Below, one piece after another: positions 34,481 through 44,499 of a stretch of DNA of 64,000 nt. The DNA is from Neostapfia colusana (Eukaryota; Streptophyta; Magnoliopsida; Poales; Poaceae), in contig JASWHV010000012.1 of assembly GCA_030760725.1 (NCBI GenBank), forward strand, positions 44,981,652 through 45,045,651. Reading direction: 5' to 3'. The position numbers and the translations under genes are program-made. The notes below the pieces were generated by a model, which saw only the letters and a list, made by a program, of their open reading frames with translations, searched no databases and had not been told where the DNA came from. Numbering within the stretch: the stretch's first letter is position 1; every line of letters starts with the position of its first letter.

Positions 34481-37027
34481 CTATTTGCTATCCAGGCCCC
34501 CGGCTACCCGGGTGGTCTGGGTAGCTTTGGCGCCGACTTGGATGACCTTTAAGGGGACGCCGCCCTCGTCGAGAGGTTGCACCCGGGGTGCTATGGTGGA
34601 AGCACGGTGACGTGCGCTCGGGCGGAGCTGGTCCGGCTCCGTATTGCCGGGGGCTGACGCCCCAGCTGTTGCGAGTGCTTGGAGCTTCTCTAGGGACGAC
34701 ACTGCAGCAGTGCGGTCCCCACGAATCCTGAGAACGCCCGTCGGTGTTGGCATCTTCAGGACGAGGTAGCCGTAGTGGGCTACAGCCATGAACCGGTACA
34801 GGGCTGGCCTGCCGATTATGGCGTTGAAGGGGAGGTCTATCTCCGCTACGTCGAACAGAATGTACTCTGTTCGATAGCTGTATGGAGCCCCGAAGGTCAC
34901 CGGGAGACTAATGTTGCCGTAGGGGATAACCTGTCCCGGCCCTACCCCTGAGAACGGGCTCGACGGGGTGAGCTTGGCCATCGGGACCTGCAGCTTCTGG
35001 AAAGCTGCACGGCTGATGAGGTTCAGCCCAGCCCCTCCATCTACCAAAACGTGGTACATTCTCACGTTGGCGATGGTAGGGGCCACCAGGAGCGGTAGTT
35101 GGCGGGCCCCAGCCATGTTCCTGGGGCAGTCGGTGGCGTCAAAGCTGATGGGGGTCCCCATCCACTTAAGGTGCGGTGCAGCACTCGGGAGTGGCGCCAC
35201 CGACGCTACCGCTCGGCGCAGAGTCTTGACTGCGTTTCGGGACGAGGGGTCGGCGGACCCGCCGTATATGACGTAGAGCTTCTTCCGACGCTCATCGTCG
35301 CTGGAGCCGGAGTCCTCATGATTGCGTGCCGCCTTCACGACACGCTGAGACTCCTGGATCTCCTCTGGGTGGTCGATGTTGTCTGGAACATCCACCCCCT
35401 GCTCATCTTCCTTTGGACAGAAGGGAAGGGCATCAGCCCGCTGCCGCTTCCCCTTGCGGAAGCGCTCTGCGAGCCTTTGGATCTCCCGGCACTCGACAGT
35501 ACTGTGGCGACAGCTGCCGTGCACGGGGCACATGTTGTCTTGGCTATCTGCCGGGGTCGGTGACTTTCGTTGCCTCTTGTCACGGCGCGGCCCCCGAGCC
35601 CCACTGAGCGTCGCCGTAGTGACGACTTGGGTCGCGGCCGACGGTCTTATCTTGCTTCTGCCCCGGCTCTTGGTCTTCCTGCTGCCTCCATAGGGGGTAG
35701 GACCAGATCCGGGCAGCCCTCCTGACTCGGAGGATGGCTGTGAGTGCCAGTTTCATCCTTCGGCTGCTCTGGCGCACTTGTCCGCCAAGCTGAAGAGCTC
35801 CGAGGCATCGCGGACCTCCCTGGTCGCGAGTTTCTCGAGCATCTTCTTGTCTCGGACGCCTTGCCGGAATGCCACCACCACAGAAGCATTTTGAATGTGT
35901 GGGATGGTGTTCCGCACCTGGGAGAACCGCTGGATAAAAGAGCGCAACGACTCCCCAGGTTGTTGTTGGATGGCGTGGAGGTCAAGCTCCGTGCTAGGCC
36001 GGGTGTAGGAACTGCCGAAGTTGGCTATGAACTGTCGACAAAGCTCTCCCCAGGAAGTTACGGAACCCTGGGGGAGGTTCATGAGCCAAGACCGGGCTGG
36101 GCCGGTCAAGGCGACGGGGAAGTAGTTGGCCATGACAGCCTCGTCCCCTCCTGCGGCAAGTACGGCGGTGGAGTAGATCTAGAGGGATTCCGCTGGGTTG
36201 ATGTTGCCGTCGTACTTCTCGGGCAGGAGCGGCCGAAACTTGCGCGGCCACTTTGCGAAGCGAAGGTGGGGCGCGAGGGCCGCACATCCTGCTTCTGTCG
36301 CCGCAGGTTCTGGTGCCGCGAACGCCTGGTTCGCACTGAGCACCGCATGCCCCGGCATGGGCAAGGCTGCACCATAGGCCGAGGGCGCCATATGCAGGAC
36401 ATATGACTGTGGCATATTCTGCACGGCACAGGCCTGGGGCAGAGATCGCGTGGCGAAGGTCTGCTCTTCAGGCTGGGTCGAGGCCGACGTCATGCTGTCG
36501 TCAGCCTCTTGGTGGCGACGCCTTTCTCGGCGCCGCTCGAGGTATACCCGGGCATCTTGACCCAGGTGACACCGTTCCAGCTCTGTCCTCAGATCTGTTG
36601 ACTGGGGGCTGGTAGAGCTGGAGTCTGCCGTCTGCTCGCCATCCAAAGGTGCGCGCATCAGCGACGCGACCGATTGGCCAGAGCGTCGTCCCCGCCGAGG
36701 TCGAGGGTTTGCGGCGGCGACGACGAGACGGTCCACCTCGCGGATCCACTGCTGGGTCGCTGCCTGAGGCGCGTCCCCAGCGGGCGGATTGTACAGTAGC
36801 GCTCTCGCCGCAGCTAACGCACCCCCACTGGGCACGTCCAGCGCTACTGGAGACTTGAAGCTGGTTGGAGCCTGCATTGCCGGGGTCGGCGCTGCCAGAG
36901 CCGGTTGCTGGCTCCCAGCTCGTACCGACACACTCCGTCCCGAGTGTGTCGACATGTACTCCCCCCTGGTCGCGGTCTTCCGCAGAGGCGAGGGGGGAGA
37001 GTTCGCCGCTGAAGGAAGCTTGGTCAT
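34481..37027 (-). pseudogene. gypsy2 gag and protease, two nonsense codons
   Basis: One frame of 849 codons from the Met at 37027, interrupted only by TAG at 36179-36181 and TGA at 35753-35755. The gypsy3 copy has Gln (FLQIYST) at the first stop, pointing to CAG to TAG. Gag core: VMANYFPVALTGPARSWLMN, then QFIANFGSSYTRP and FSQVRNTIPHIQN. A Cys/His element (MCPVHGSCRHSTVECREI) precedes the protease, whose active site reads VLVDGGAGLNLIS with IIGRPALY downstream. The usual Asp-Ser/Thr-Gly is Asp-Gly-Gly. Confidence 0.92.
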
Positions 37028-37064
37028 CTTCGTCGGCGTAAACTCGTCGCGCTAGGAGAAAAGC

Positions 37065-37082
37065 CCCCTACCTGGCGCGCCA
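37065..37082 (-). other. gypsy2 primer binding site (tRNA-Arg-like)
   Basis: The minus strand reads TGGCGCGCCAGGTAGGGG two bases after the 5' LTR. From memory this is complementary to the 3' end of a plant tRNA-Arg (CCU) including CCA. The same site occurs in gypsy3 (55722-55739). Confidence 0.75.
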
Positions 37083-37084
37083 AA

Positions 37085-38179
37085 TGTCGAAGTGTTCGGT
37101 CGACACTTCCCCTGGGCCTGCACTGGGCAGCCCGCGGAGGTTCTTTTTTCGGTGGGGCTAGTCCCTAGCGGAGAGCTTGCGCAGATGGGCGAGTTAGTGA
37201 GAGCTTGACACGGCGAGTTTTACGTGGTTCAGGCCGCCGGAGCGTAAAACCCTACGTCCAAGGCGAGCTATAGAGCTCGCTGTATTGCTTGCTGCTCGGG
37301 GCCGGAGGCCTGAGCTTGGGGGTGAGTTACAGCTTGAGAGTGTATGGCTAGCGTATGAGTTGCAAAGTGCGAACCCTTGCTATCGACGCCTACCCGAGCC
37401 TTTTATAGTCCAAGACTCGGGCGGCTTACAAGGGGAGCCGGGACCCGACAGGTGGTCCCGGGAAGATTGTCTATTATCTACCGTATCTGCAGTTATGCCG
37501 GTAGTTGTCTTTGGCCGAAGGCTTCTGAGTCTTCATCTTGCCGCCCTGCCCATGCCGCACGCTAGTCGTAGTGGTTGATGACGGCGCAGGCGGCATGGGA
37601 TGTCTTGTCGCGATGTTTATTGGCTGACAGGTTCTGACACCGCGCGCCAGTCTGTGATGCGACTGGGCGCAACGGCACCTGACAGAAGCGTGCTCCGCGT
37701 TTCCGCGTCTTGGGAAGACGCGGGCCTTGAATACCTTGTACGGGCAAGGTATGGGGCGTATTTACGCCCGCTGCCTTTTGCTCGGGGCAGGCAGCGTCGC
37801 TCTGTTGCCACATGGCGGGCCCGGAGCCCTTCTCAGAGAAGAGAAGGGCCAGTCCCGCGGGGCACGTGGAGCCTCCGGACTTCTCTCCGCGGAGGGAGAG
37901 GCTCGGCTTCTGCTGGCCACGTGGCGGGCCCGGAGCTCTCCTCTGAGGAGAGGGAGGTCCGGCCCCGCTGGACACGCGGCGCCTTCAGACTTCTCTCCCG
38001 CGGAGGGGGAGGTCCGGCTTCTGTATGCCACGTGGCGGGCCCGGAGCTCTCCTCCGAGGAGAGGGAGGTCCGGCCCCGCCGGACGCGTGGCGCCTTCGGA
38101 GCTCTCCCTGCGGGGAAGGGCGAGTTCCTTAGGCATTTTACCCTGTGCGCGGGGGTACCCCATATCCCAGGTACCGACA
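37085..38179 (-). repeat. gypsy2 5' LTR
   Basis: Pairs with 27768-28862 (about 98 % by eye). In element sense U3 begins TGTCGGTACCTGGG at 38179. The G-box array spans about 38100-37805, and TATA (CTATAAAAGG) is at 37399-37408. The first G-box of the other copy (28492) is CACATG here (37809). Confidence 0.96.
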
Positions 38180-38342
38180 CTCTTAATTATCCACAACAAC
38201 AGAATTAAATATAGCTGAAAACTATTTCTTGCTAATTACAGTTGCTAATTACAGAAAATAAACTGATAATATATAAAATAGTTTTCAGGTTATAACTAAA
38301 AAGAAATCAGATTACTTAAATATTAAGCATCGTTGCTAAACA

Positions 38343-38420
38343 CAAACGGAGCTTAGCTTAGTTGGTAGAGCACAAATCCCTCCATCCGGAGGTCTCGGGT
38401 TCGATTCCCAGGTTCAGCAG
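38343..38420 (+). repeat. tRNA-like head (SINE-type pol III promoter)
   Basis: An A box TAGCTTAGTTGG (38354-38365) and a perfect B box GGTTCGATTCC (38398-38408) lie at tRNA-like spacing. Acceptor and anticodon stems do not pair properly, so this is not a working tRNA. It may be the head of a SINE. It sits in the copia leader on the strand opposite to copia. No poly(A) tail or flanking duplication was found. Confidence 0.55.
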
Positions 38421-38439
38421 CATATTATCCTTTATATTG

Positions 38440-39060
38440 GCGGAAAGCTATAGTGGGCCGCGACCATGATTGGGCCGCACGGGCCCTCCAGCGCTGCTGG
38501 GCCCCGATCCTTTCTTGGGCCGCTGTGCGCGCCCGATCCTTTCTTGGGCCGGTGTGCGCTCAGTGGCCGCGCACCTGTTAGGGTTAATGCCACCTGGCGG
38601 CGCGCCCGATCCTTTCTTGGGCCGGTGTGCGCTCAGTGGCCGCGCACCTGTTAGGGTTAATGCCACCTGGCGGCACGCCCGTTAGGGTTCCAGCCGCGCC
38701 CGGGCAGCAGCGGCGGTGCGCGCCCGTTAGGGTTCCAGCGAACCCGGGCAGCAGCGGCGGCGCGCCCGTTAGGGCGGTGCGCGCCCGCTAAGGTGTGCTG
38801 CACTTACTGGGCCGCGTCCAGCCGTTTTTTTTGGCCCACAAACACAAACCCTAATCAATTTGAACCGTTCATTTTGATCCAAGAGTTGTCCTTTGATTTC
38901 GGGGCTATAAAAAGGGGTGGGTACCCCAGCCCTGAAACCCTAATTTCATTTTCACTCCCTCCCCTCTCTCTCGTCTAGCCGCCACCGTAGTGAGAGAAAG
39001 CCAAGAGAGAAAAAGATGGTGGCTTGGGGACCGCTTTTGCATGGGGAAGGCTCGCCGGCG
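38440..39060 (+). promoter_or_regulatory. Host-promoter-like segment captured in the copia leader
   Basis: The plus strand carries many TGGGCC motifs (site II type) between 38454 and 38624, a 73-bp tandem duplication (38529-38601, 38602-38674), TTAGGGTT and AAACCCTAA telo-boxes, and a TATA box GCTATAAAAAGG near 38904. A C/T-rich leader follows with CCCTCCCCTCTCTCTC. In plants this combination is typical of promoters of highly expressed housekeeping or ribosomal protein genes. It is antisense to copia and unlike a copia leader. No coding sequence beyond it is recognisable. Confidence 0.5.
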
Positions 39061-39288
39061 AGATAGCTCACCGTAGATGAGCGGCTGTTGTTGAGGCCTT
39101 CCCGACGAAACCGAATAGCCACCGTTTTTTTGTTTGTTCTTACTATTTTTCCTTGTTCTTTCTTTTTATTCCTTACTTTTCTATTGTTTTGTTCTTACTA
39201 TACTTATTCAACACAGTTGTGGATCTAAAACTTGCTATGGATGGATCTAAACTAAATGTTCATCCCGAATGGATCTAGTGGTCTAGTT

Positions 39289-39301
39289 GGCTCGGACACC
39301 A
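39289..39301 (-). other. copia primer binding site, variant
   Basis: The minus strand reads TGGTGTCCGAGCC one base after the 5' LTR, resembling the canonical TGGTATCAGAGCC with differences that may reflect decay or a different tRNA. Confidence 0.6.
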
Positions 39302-39302
39302 T

Positions 39303-39733
39303 TGTGTGTTTCTTACTTCCTCTAGGCACTAGATCTAACGGGTATATTGATAAAAATCGTTCTATGACTATATGAATGAGAACAAAACGGATTGCAATAT
39401 ACCTTCGGGTGTTGAGGATGTTGCCATGACGGTGTCGCCGAAATGTAGTCGTCGGCGCACGGGTTCCGTGGTGTCGACGGCGATGGCGGCGCCGGGGTTC
39501 CTTCCCCTCACTCCCCGGACGGATTAGATCGGTTTTTCTTAATGTGTTTGGGGTGTTTTTGAGCACGAACGCACGTTCTCACATGTGCCCCGGCCACCCC
39601 TCTTAATATAGCGCGGGTGTGAGAGGGGGCCCCAACCATGGGTTGGTTAGCGCCCCCGATCAAGGCGCAGAGGTGGGGATAGACTCGGGATTGGGCCATT
39701 GGGCCGTTCCCGAGAAGGAGATCAACTCCAACA
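39303..39733 (-). repeat. copia 5' LTR
   Basis: Pairs with 22449-22878. Followed directly by the target duplication CTAAG (39734-39738). Confidence 0.95.
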
Positions 39734-39738
39734 CTAAG

Positions 39739-40459
39739 ATCCGCGAATGCTTTGAAGCAGATCAAGAACGGGCTGAATTTATAGGCCTCGGTGGTGGAGA
39801 TGTAAAGGATACAGTAACTTCTTGACTAAGAAAATATATGTTTTTACAAAGGTTTGCAATGGAGGCAGGGGGGCAAAAGAGAGAACACCAAGTAGGTTAC
39901 AGAAAAGTTTAGAAGGAGAGGCAGATCAGATATTCAAAGAGGTGAAGAGCGAGTAGTTGTAGACAGATTGCCTCATTGTTTACATGCGCATGGTTCCATC
40001 TCACTGGTACACACTCATTTCTCTCTCGTACTGTACCTAGTCAAAAATAAATTGACAAGCCAAATGCTTTCCTTGTCACAGGAGGCATTGCATATGGCTG
40101 AAGATGAGCCACTGTGAGCGAGGTCAACTTGAGACTTGTACATTTTTTTCTATCATTGAAATTGTTTGTAACTGATATAATGACAATTGAGAAGTAACTT
40201 TCTATCTGTACAATTGTTTGGTAGTGCAGCAGCAGGGCTATTGCTCTGCTGCACCTTGATTTTGCGGGTTGGAATTACCTTTGACCAAAAGGACCTGGTC
40301 ACGATGGACACAATGAGAAATATATGCCTAGACGCGTACGCCGGAATTCTATGCCTGCCTTAGAGATGCTTGTTCTTTTTGCTGTATTTAATTCTGTAAT
40401 TAACTCTAGGCTCAAAGAGTTACATTTATTTTTTGGCTGGTCATAGTCAACTCATATGG
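39739..40459. other. NAT upstream region
   Basis: About 720 bp of AT-rich single-looking sequence continuing from the NAT 5' region after the copia element. Apart from the TATA-like box I see no gene or repeat in it. Confidence 0.5.
39777..39783 (-). promoter_or_regulatory. Probable NAT TATA box
   Basis: The minus strand reads GGCCTATAAATTC. It lies about 40 bp upstream of the copia insertion site and, with copia removed, about 560 bp upstream of the NAT start codon. A transcription start is expected near 39748-39752, which would put the insertion about 10-15 bp into the 5' untranslated region. Assignment to NAT is inference from position and orientation. Confidence 0.5.
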
Positions 40460-41985
40460 TGATGAGTGTACTATTAAAAGATATACTTCTAATGTTACTT
40501 GAATAGGTATGTATGTAGCAAATAAATATAATAGATAGAAACAATGCAGATCAAATAAATTATGATGCCACATTTTATTTTAAAAAATGAAATGAAACAA
40601 ATACTCAACATCGAGGTTTGGATTGAGCCTCTGTTGTGAGAAGTGGTTGTTCATACCAAGATGTGGTTATTTATGGAATTTATACTTCTAAATAAATAAA
40701 GAATATACTTCTAAAAAATATATAATAGATATGTGATCATATAAAATATATACTTCTCAATAAATAATAAAAAGTATATATGAATCTAAAATTGAATTTA
40801 ACCAACAGATCCAATGTACATAACAGATATGTCACCATATAGAAGATATACTTCTAAATATATAATAAATAAGTATATATGAACCTAAAATTGAATTCAA
40901 TAGAAAGATACATTGTACATACTCCCTCCGGTGCATAAAAAATTGTCTTTCTACACAGAAGCCATGAGTGCACAAAAAATTGACGTTGAAGCAGAACCGA
41001 AGAGTTTGTCTCGTGAAAAAACGTAATAAACGCATGGTAAAGTGTGTGGCTAGGAATTGAACCTGCATGAGAGGACTGGGAACTAGTGAAGGAGACCAGT
41101 TAAGCCATTAAAGAGACTACGATAGTAATAGAAAGAAAATCTATTTAATACTTCCTTGGTATGCGAGAACATGTCCAAAACGATAGTTTTTGTGCACCGG
41201 AGGGAGTAATATAAATGTTGAAGTATAAAAGATATACTTCTAAATAAGTAATAAAAAATATATTAATCTAGAATTGAATTTAATAGACTTAAACAATGTA
41301 CATAATTGATATGCCACCGTATAGAAGATATAATTTTAAAATAATAAATATATATGAATCTAAAATTGAATTCAATAGACAGATACAGTGTATATAATAG
41401 ATATGTCGACGTATAAATAGCATAATTCTAAATATATAGTAAATAAGTACATATGAATCTAAAATTGATTAAATAGACAGATACAATGTACATAATATAT
41501 ATGTCACCATATAGAAGATATACTTTTAAATAAATAATAAATAAGTATATGGAATCTGAAATTAAATTCAATAGACAAATACAGTGTACATAATAGATAT
41601 GTCGACGTATAAAAGATATACTTCTATATAATTAACATATAAGTATTAATGAATCTAAAATTAAATACAGTAGACAAATACAATGTATATAATAGATACG
41701 TTAATGCATAGAAGATATACTTATAAATAAATAATAAATATCTATATATCCATCTAACAAAAATTCAACAATGTTCCATGAATGTGTCAATCGACAATCT
41801 TTTGTAACAAAACGTGGGTGGACATATGGTGATGTATGCTAGATATACTTGTATTAAATAGATGAATAGATACCCATTTAAAACATTGATACAATAGATA
41901 CATATAATATACATTAAATAAAATTTTCATACAGATTTTATTTAAAAGAAAGAGAGATAAATAGATAAAGATATGGATTCACACT
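40460..41985. repeat. AT-rich tandem array, about 97 bp period
   Basis: A unit containing AGATATACTTCTAAATA, TAAGTATATATGAATCTAAA and AATGTACATAATAGATATG repeats at least seven times between about 40690 and 41760, with starts near 41228, 41326, 41419, 41517, 41616 and 41714. Edges are more diverged. A Stowaway MITE (40922-41206) is inserted in one unit, and the solo LTR at 41986 interrupts the right side; related sequence resumes at 43439-43830. No coding potential. Confidence 0.8.
40922..41206. mobile_element. Stowaway-like MITE (Tc1/mariner), 285 bp
   Basis: Ends CTCCCTCCGGTGCAtAAAAA and its inverted partner CACCGGAGGGAG, with TA dinucleotides at 40920-40921 and 41207-41208 as target duplication. 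CTCCCTCCG termini are the hallmark of grass Stowaway elements. No transposase. Confidence 0.92.
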
Positions 41986-43438
41986 TGTCGGTACCCTCAA
42001 TACCGGGTACCCCCGCGCACAGGAGAAAACCGCCTAAGGACCTCACCCCTCCACAGGGGTGACCTCCGAGGGCGCCACGTGTCCAGCAGGGCCGAGCCTC
42101 TCCTCTCCTCAGAGGGGAGCTCCGGTCCTGCCACGTGGCCAGAAGAGCCGAACCTCGCCCCCCCCCCTCCCCCCGCAGGGGTGAGCTCCTAAGGCGCTAC
42201 AGCAGGGCCGGGCCTCCCCTCTCTTCAGAGGGGAGCTCCGGGCCTGCCACATGGCCAGTAGAGCCGTACATCCCCCCCCCCCCCCCCCCCCCCCGCAGGG
42301 GTGAGCTCCGAAGGCGCCACGTGTCCAGCAGGGCCGGGGCTCCCCTGTCCTCAGAGGAGAGCTCCGGGCCTGCCACGTAGCCAGAAGAGCCGGACCTAGC
42401 CGCCCCCCCCCCCCCCCCCCCCCCCCCCCGCAGGTGTGAGCTCCGAAGGCGCCATGTGTCCAGCAGGGCCGGGGCTCCCCTCTCCTCAGAGGAGAGCTCC
42501 GGGCCTCCCAGGTGGCCAAAAGAGCCGGACCTCGCCCCCTCCGCAGTGGTGAGCTCCGAAGGTGCCACGTGTCCAGCAGGCCCAGGGCTCCCCTCTCCTC
42601 AGAGGAGAGCTCTGGGCCTGCCACGTGGCTAGAAGATCTGGACTTCGCCCCCTCCGTAGGGGTGAGCTCCGAAGGCGCCACGTGTCCAGCAGGGCCGGAG
42701 CTCCCCTCTCCTTAGAGGTGAGCCCAGGGCCTGCCACGTGGCCAGCAGTGTCGCGCTGCCCACCCCGGCTCGGTAGGTAGCAGGAGTAAAGGCACGACGT
42801 GCCCTGTCCGATCAAGACATTCAAGACCCGCACCTTCTCAAGACGTGAAGGCCGGCGCACGCCTGTCAGAAGGCACTGTGACCAGTCACAGTCAAGACAG
42901 GCGCACCATGTCAGAAGCTGTTGGCCAATAAATACAGCGACAACACATGCCATGCCGTCCCTGCAATCATCAACCACTACGCCTATCTTGCGGCACGGGC
43001 AGGACGGCAGGACAACGACCAAGAAGCCATCGCCGGAAGACAGCTACCAGCATTCACTGCAAGACATGGTAGATGGCAGAAAATCACCCCAGGGCCACCT
43101 GTCGGGCCCCGGGGCTCACCTTGTAAGCCGCCCGAGCCTTGAAGTATAAAAGGCTCGGGTAGGCAGCGTTGCAAGGGGTTCACCACCTTGCGGGTTCGCC
43201 ATTTGGGCAACTCAACTCAGATCATCACCAAGCTTAGAACTCCGGTTCTACGCTCCGAGCAACACAGCTCCCGTGGACGTAGAGTATTACGCTCCGGCGG
43301 CCCGAACCACGTAAAAATCCTTGTGTCAATCCTCTCCAACCAACGCGACCTTCCGAGAGAACTAGCCCCTCTAAAAAGAACCTCCGCGGGCTGCTTCTAA
43401 GCAGGCCCGGGGGAAGTGTCGACCGCAACACTTCGACA
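41986..43438 (+). repeat. Solo LTR of the gypsy2/gypsy3 family, TSD ACACT
   Basis: Starts TGTCGGTACCCTCAATACC and ends CAACACTTCGACA, the plus-strand orientation of the gypsy2 LTR type. Perfect target duplications ACACT flank it at 41981-41985 and 43439-43443, so it arose by recombination between the two LTRs of one element. It carries the longest G-box array of this family (about 42050-42760), a TATA box TATAAAAGG at 43145-43153, and the U5 end. Long open frames across the array are repeat artefacts. Confidence 0.95.
42050..42760. repeat. G-box minisatellite with C-tract expansions, solo LTR
   Basis: About 12 units of about 56 bp; ACGT cores or variants at 42076, 42132, 42248, 42318, 42373, 42452, 42566, 42622, 42679 and 42735. 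In alternate units the hairpin next to GCAGGGGTGAGCTCC is replaced by C runs of 23 nt (42272-42294) and 27 nt (42403-42429), and by a broken run at 42158-42174. Confidence 0.9.
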
Positions 43439-44059
43439 ACACTATTTTATGAGAAAATTTTTGGATCATAGACAATTGATGTCATCTTGCATAGAATATA
43501 CACTTCTAATAATGAATAGGTAGGCATGCATCTAATAAAAATGCACAATAGGTAGTTTACATCAAATGAATTTCCATCCCAAAGTCTACTTAAAAGGTAA
43601 TCATAAGTGACACTGAATAATCATTTGATATTTTGATGTATACAAGATATACTTCTAATAATTAACAAACTGATATCCCATCTAAAATAAATAGAAGTAC
43701 ATGTAAAAAATTGTATATTTATTCATGTGAACGTGAGTTTCATATGAATTTGATATAAATTTGATGGTCATTGATGAGGTTTTGAATAGAATATTTACTA
43801 TGAATAATGAATAAAAATATATGCATCTAACAAATCAGTAGTCGATAGATATACAACATACAGAAAACAAATTTGCATTCCATAGTTTTTGAAAGGAAAA
43901 AAATTAATTGTTACTTGTGCGAAGGTGCAGATTGACATATACTTCTGTGATAAAGTAAACATATTGCATAGATTCAGATCAAGGTAAAAAAACAAGAAGC
44001 ACTTTCGTTCAAAGTAAAAGAAGAGTATGTGTTCAAAAAGATATAACTCCGAATTATTA
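43439..44059. repeat. Continuation of the AT-rich array and plain AT-rich DNA
   Basis: Motifs such as AAGATATACTTCTAATAAT recur to about 43660, showing that the solo LTR landed inside the array. From about 43830 to 44059 nothing specific is seen. Confidence 0.6.
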
Positions 44060-44435
44060 CCTTTATTTTCATGAGCCCGGTTGAAACCCATGAAAGTATC
44101 CACCTTTACTTTCGTGTGCCGGATGCAAAACCCACAAAAGTACGATTAATTTCATGTGCCGGGAGGGAAACCCACACAAGTTTTTGTAATTTTATGAGCC
44201 ACAGTCCAAACCTACGAAAGTAAGTTCTGTATTTTCATGTGCCTTGTCTACACCCACGAAAATACATCTAATTTCGTGCGCCATTGATGAAACCCACAAG
44301 ATTAGATTTAATGTCGTCGGCTCTGTTTGGAACCCACAAAAATACGTTTATTTTCATGAGCTAGGGAACGGCACATGAAAATAATATTATTTTCGTGGGT
44401 GCTCACGAAAATACATTTTGCTCATGAAAATAGTA
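44060..44435. repeat. CACTA-like subterminal repeats
   Basis: A motif of the form TTTTCATG(T/A)GCC..GAAACCCAC(A/G)AAAGTA recurs about seven times with roughly 50-60 bp spacing and in both orientations. It ends in CTCATGAAAATAGTAC, whose reverse complement GTACTATTTTCATGAG resembles a decayed CACTA terminus. Such repeats bind transposase in CACTA elements. A CACTA transposase fragment lies at 51545-52085, but a link between the two is unproven. Confidence 0.5.
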
Positions 44436-44499
44436 CAGTCTCCTGCAGTTCCTCTTGTCCTCACCGACCAACTTCCGAACCATTTTGAACTTTGAAATC

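Larger units (their letters stand above)
27768..38179 (-). mobile_element. gypsy2: near-complete Ty3/gypsy element, TSD CTCTT, nested in copia
   Basis: Two 1095-bp LTRs (27768-28862 and 37085-38179), a tRNA-Arg-like primer site, and a single-frame gag-pol polyprotein (37027 to 30878). Perfect target duplications CTCTT lie at 27763-27767 and 38180-38184, splitting the copia leader. The LTRs differ at 20 positions by eye (about 1.8 %, about 0.7 million years at 1.3e-8), younger than the copia host. No chromodomain follows the integrase and the protein ends IEHIRKFYP, as in Tat-lineage grass elements (inference). The 3' internal region holds remnants of an antisense ORF and another minisatellite. 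Confidence 0.95.
22449..39733 (-). mobile_element. Ty1/copia retrotransposon, TSD CTAAG, carrying a nested gypsy element
   Basis: The 3' LTR is 22449-22878 and the 5' LTR 39303-39733. Perfect 5-bp target duplications CTAAG flank it at 22444-22448 and 39734-39738. A polypurine tract and a primer site adjoin the LTRs. The polyprotein runs from 27309 to 23086. The gypsy element 27768-38179 interrupts the leader. By eye the LTRs differ by 11 substitutions and one indel over about 430 bp (about 2.6 %). At the often-used grass rate of 1.3e-8 per site per year this is about 1 million years. The leader without gypsy2 is about 1.6 kb and includes foreign-looking sequence. Confidence 0.95.

Noticed and set aside
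38343..38420. Functional tRNA gene
   Set aside because: A and B boxes are perfect but acceptor, anticodon and part of the T stem do not pair.
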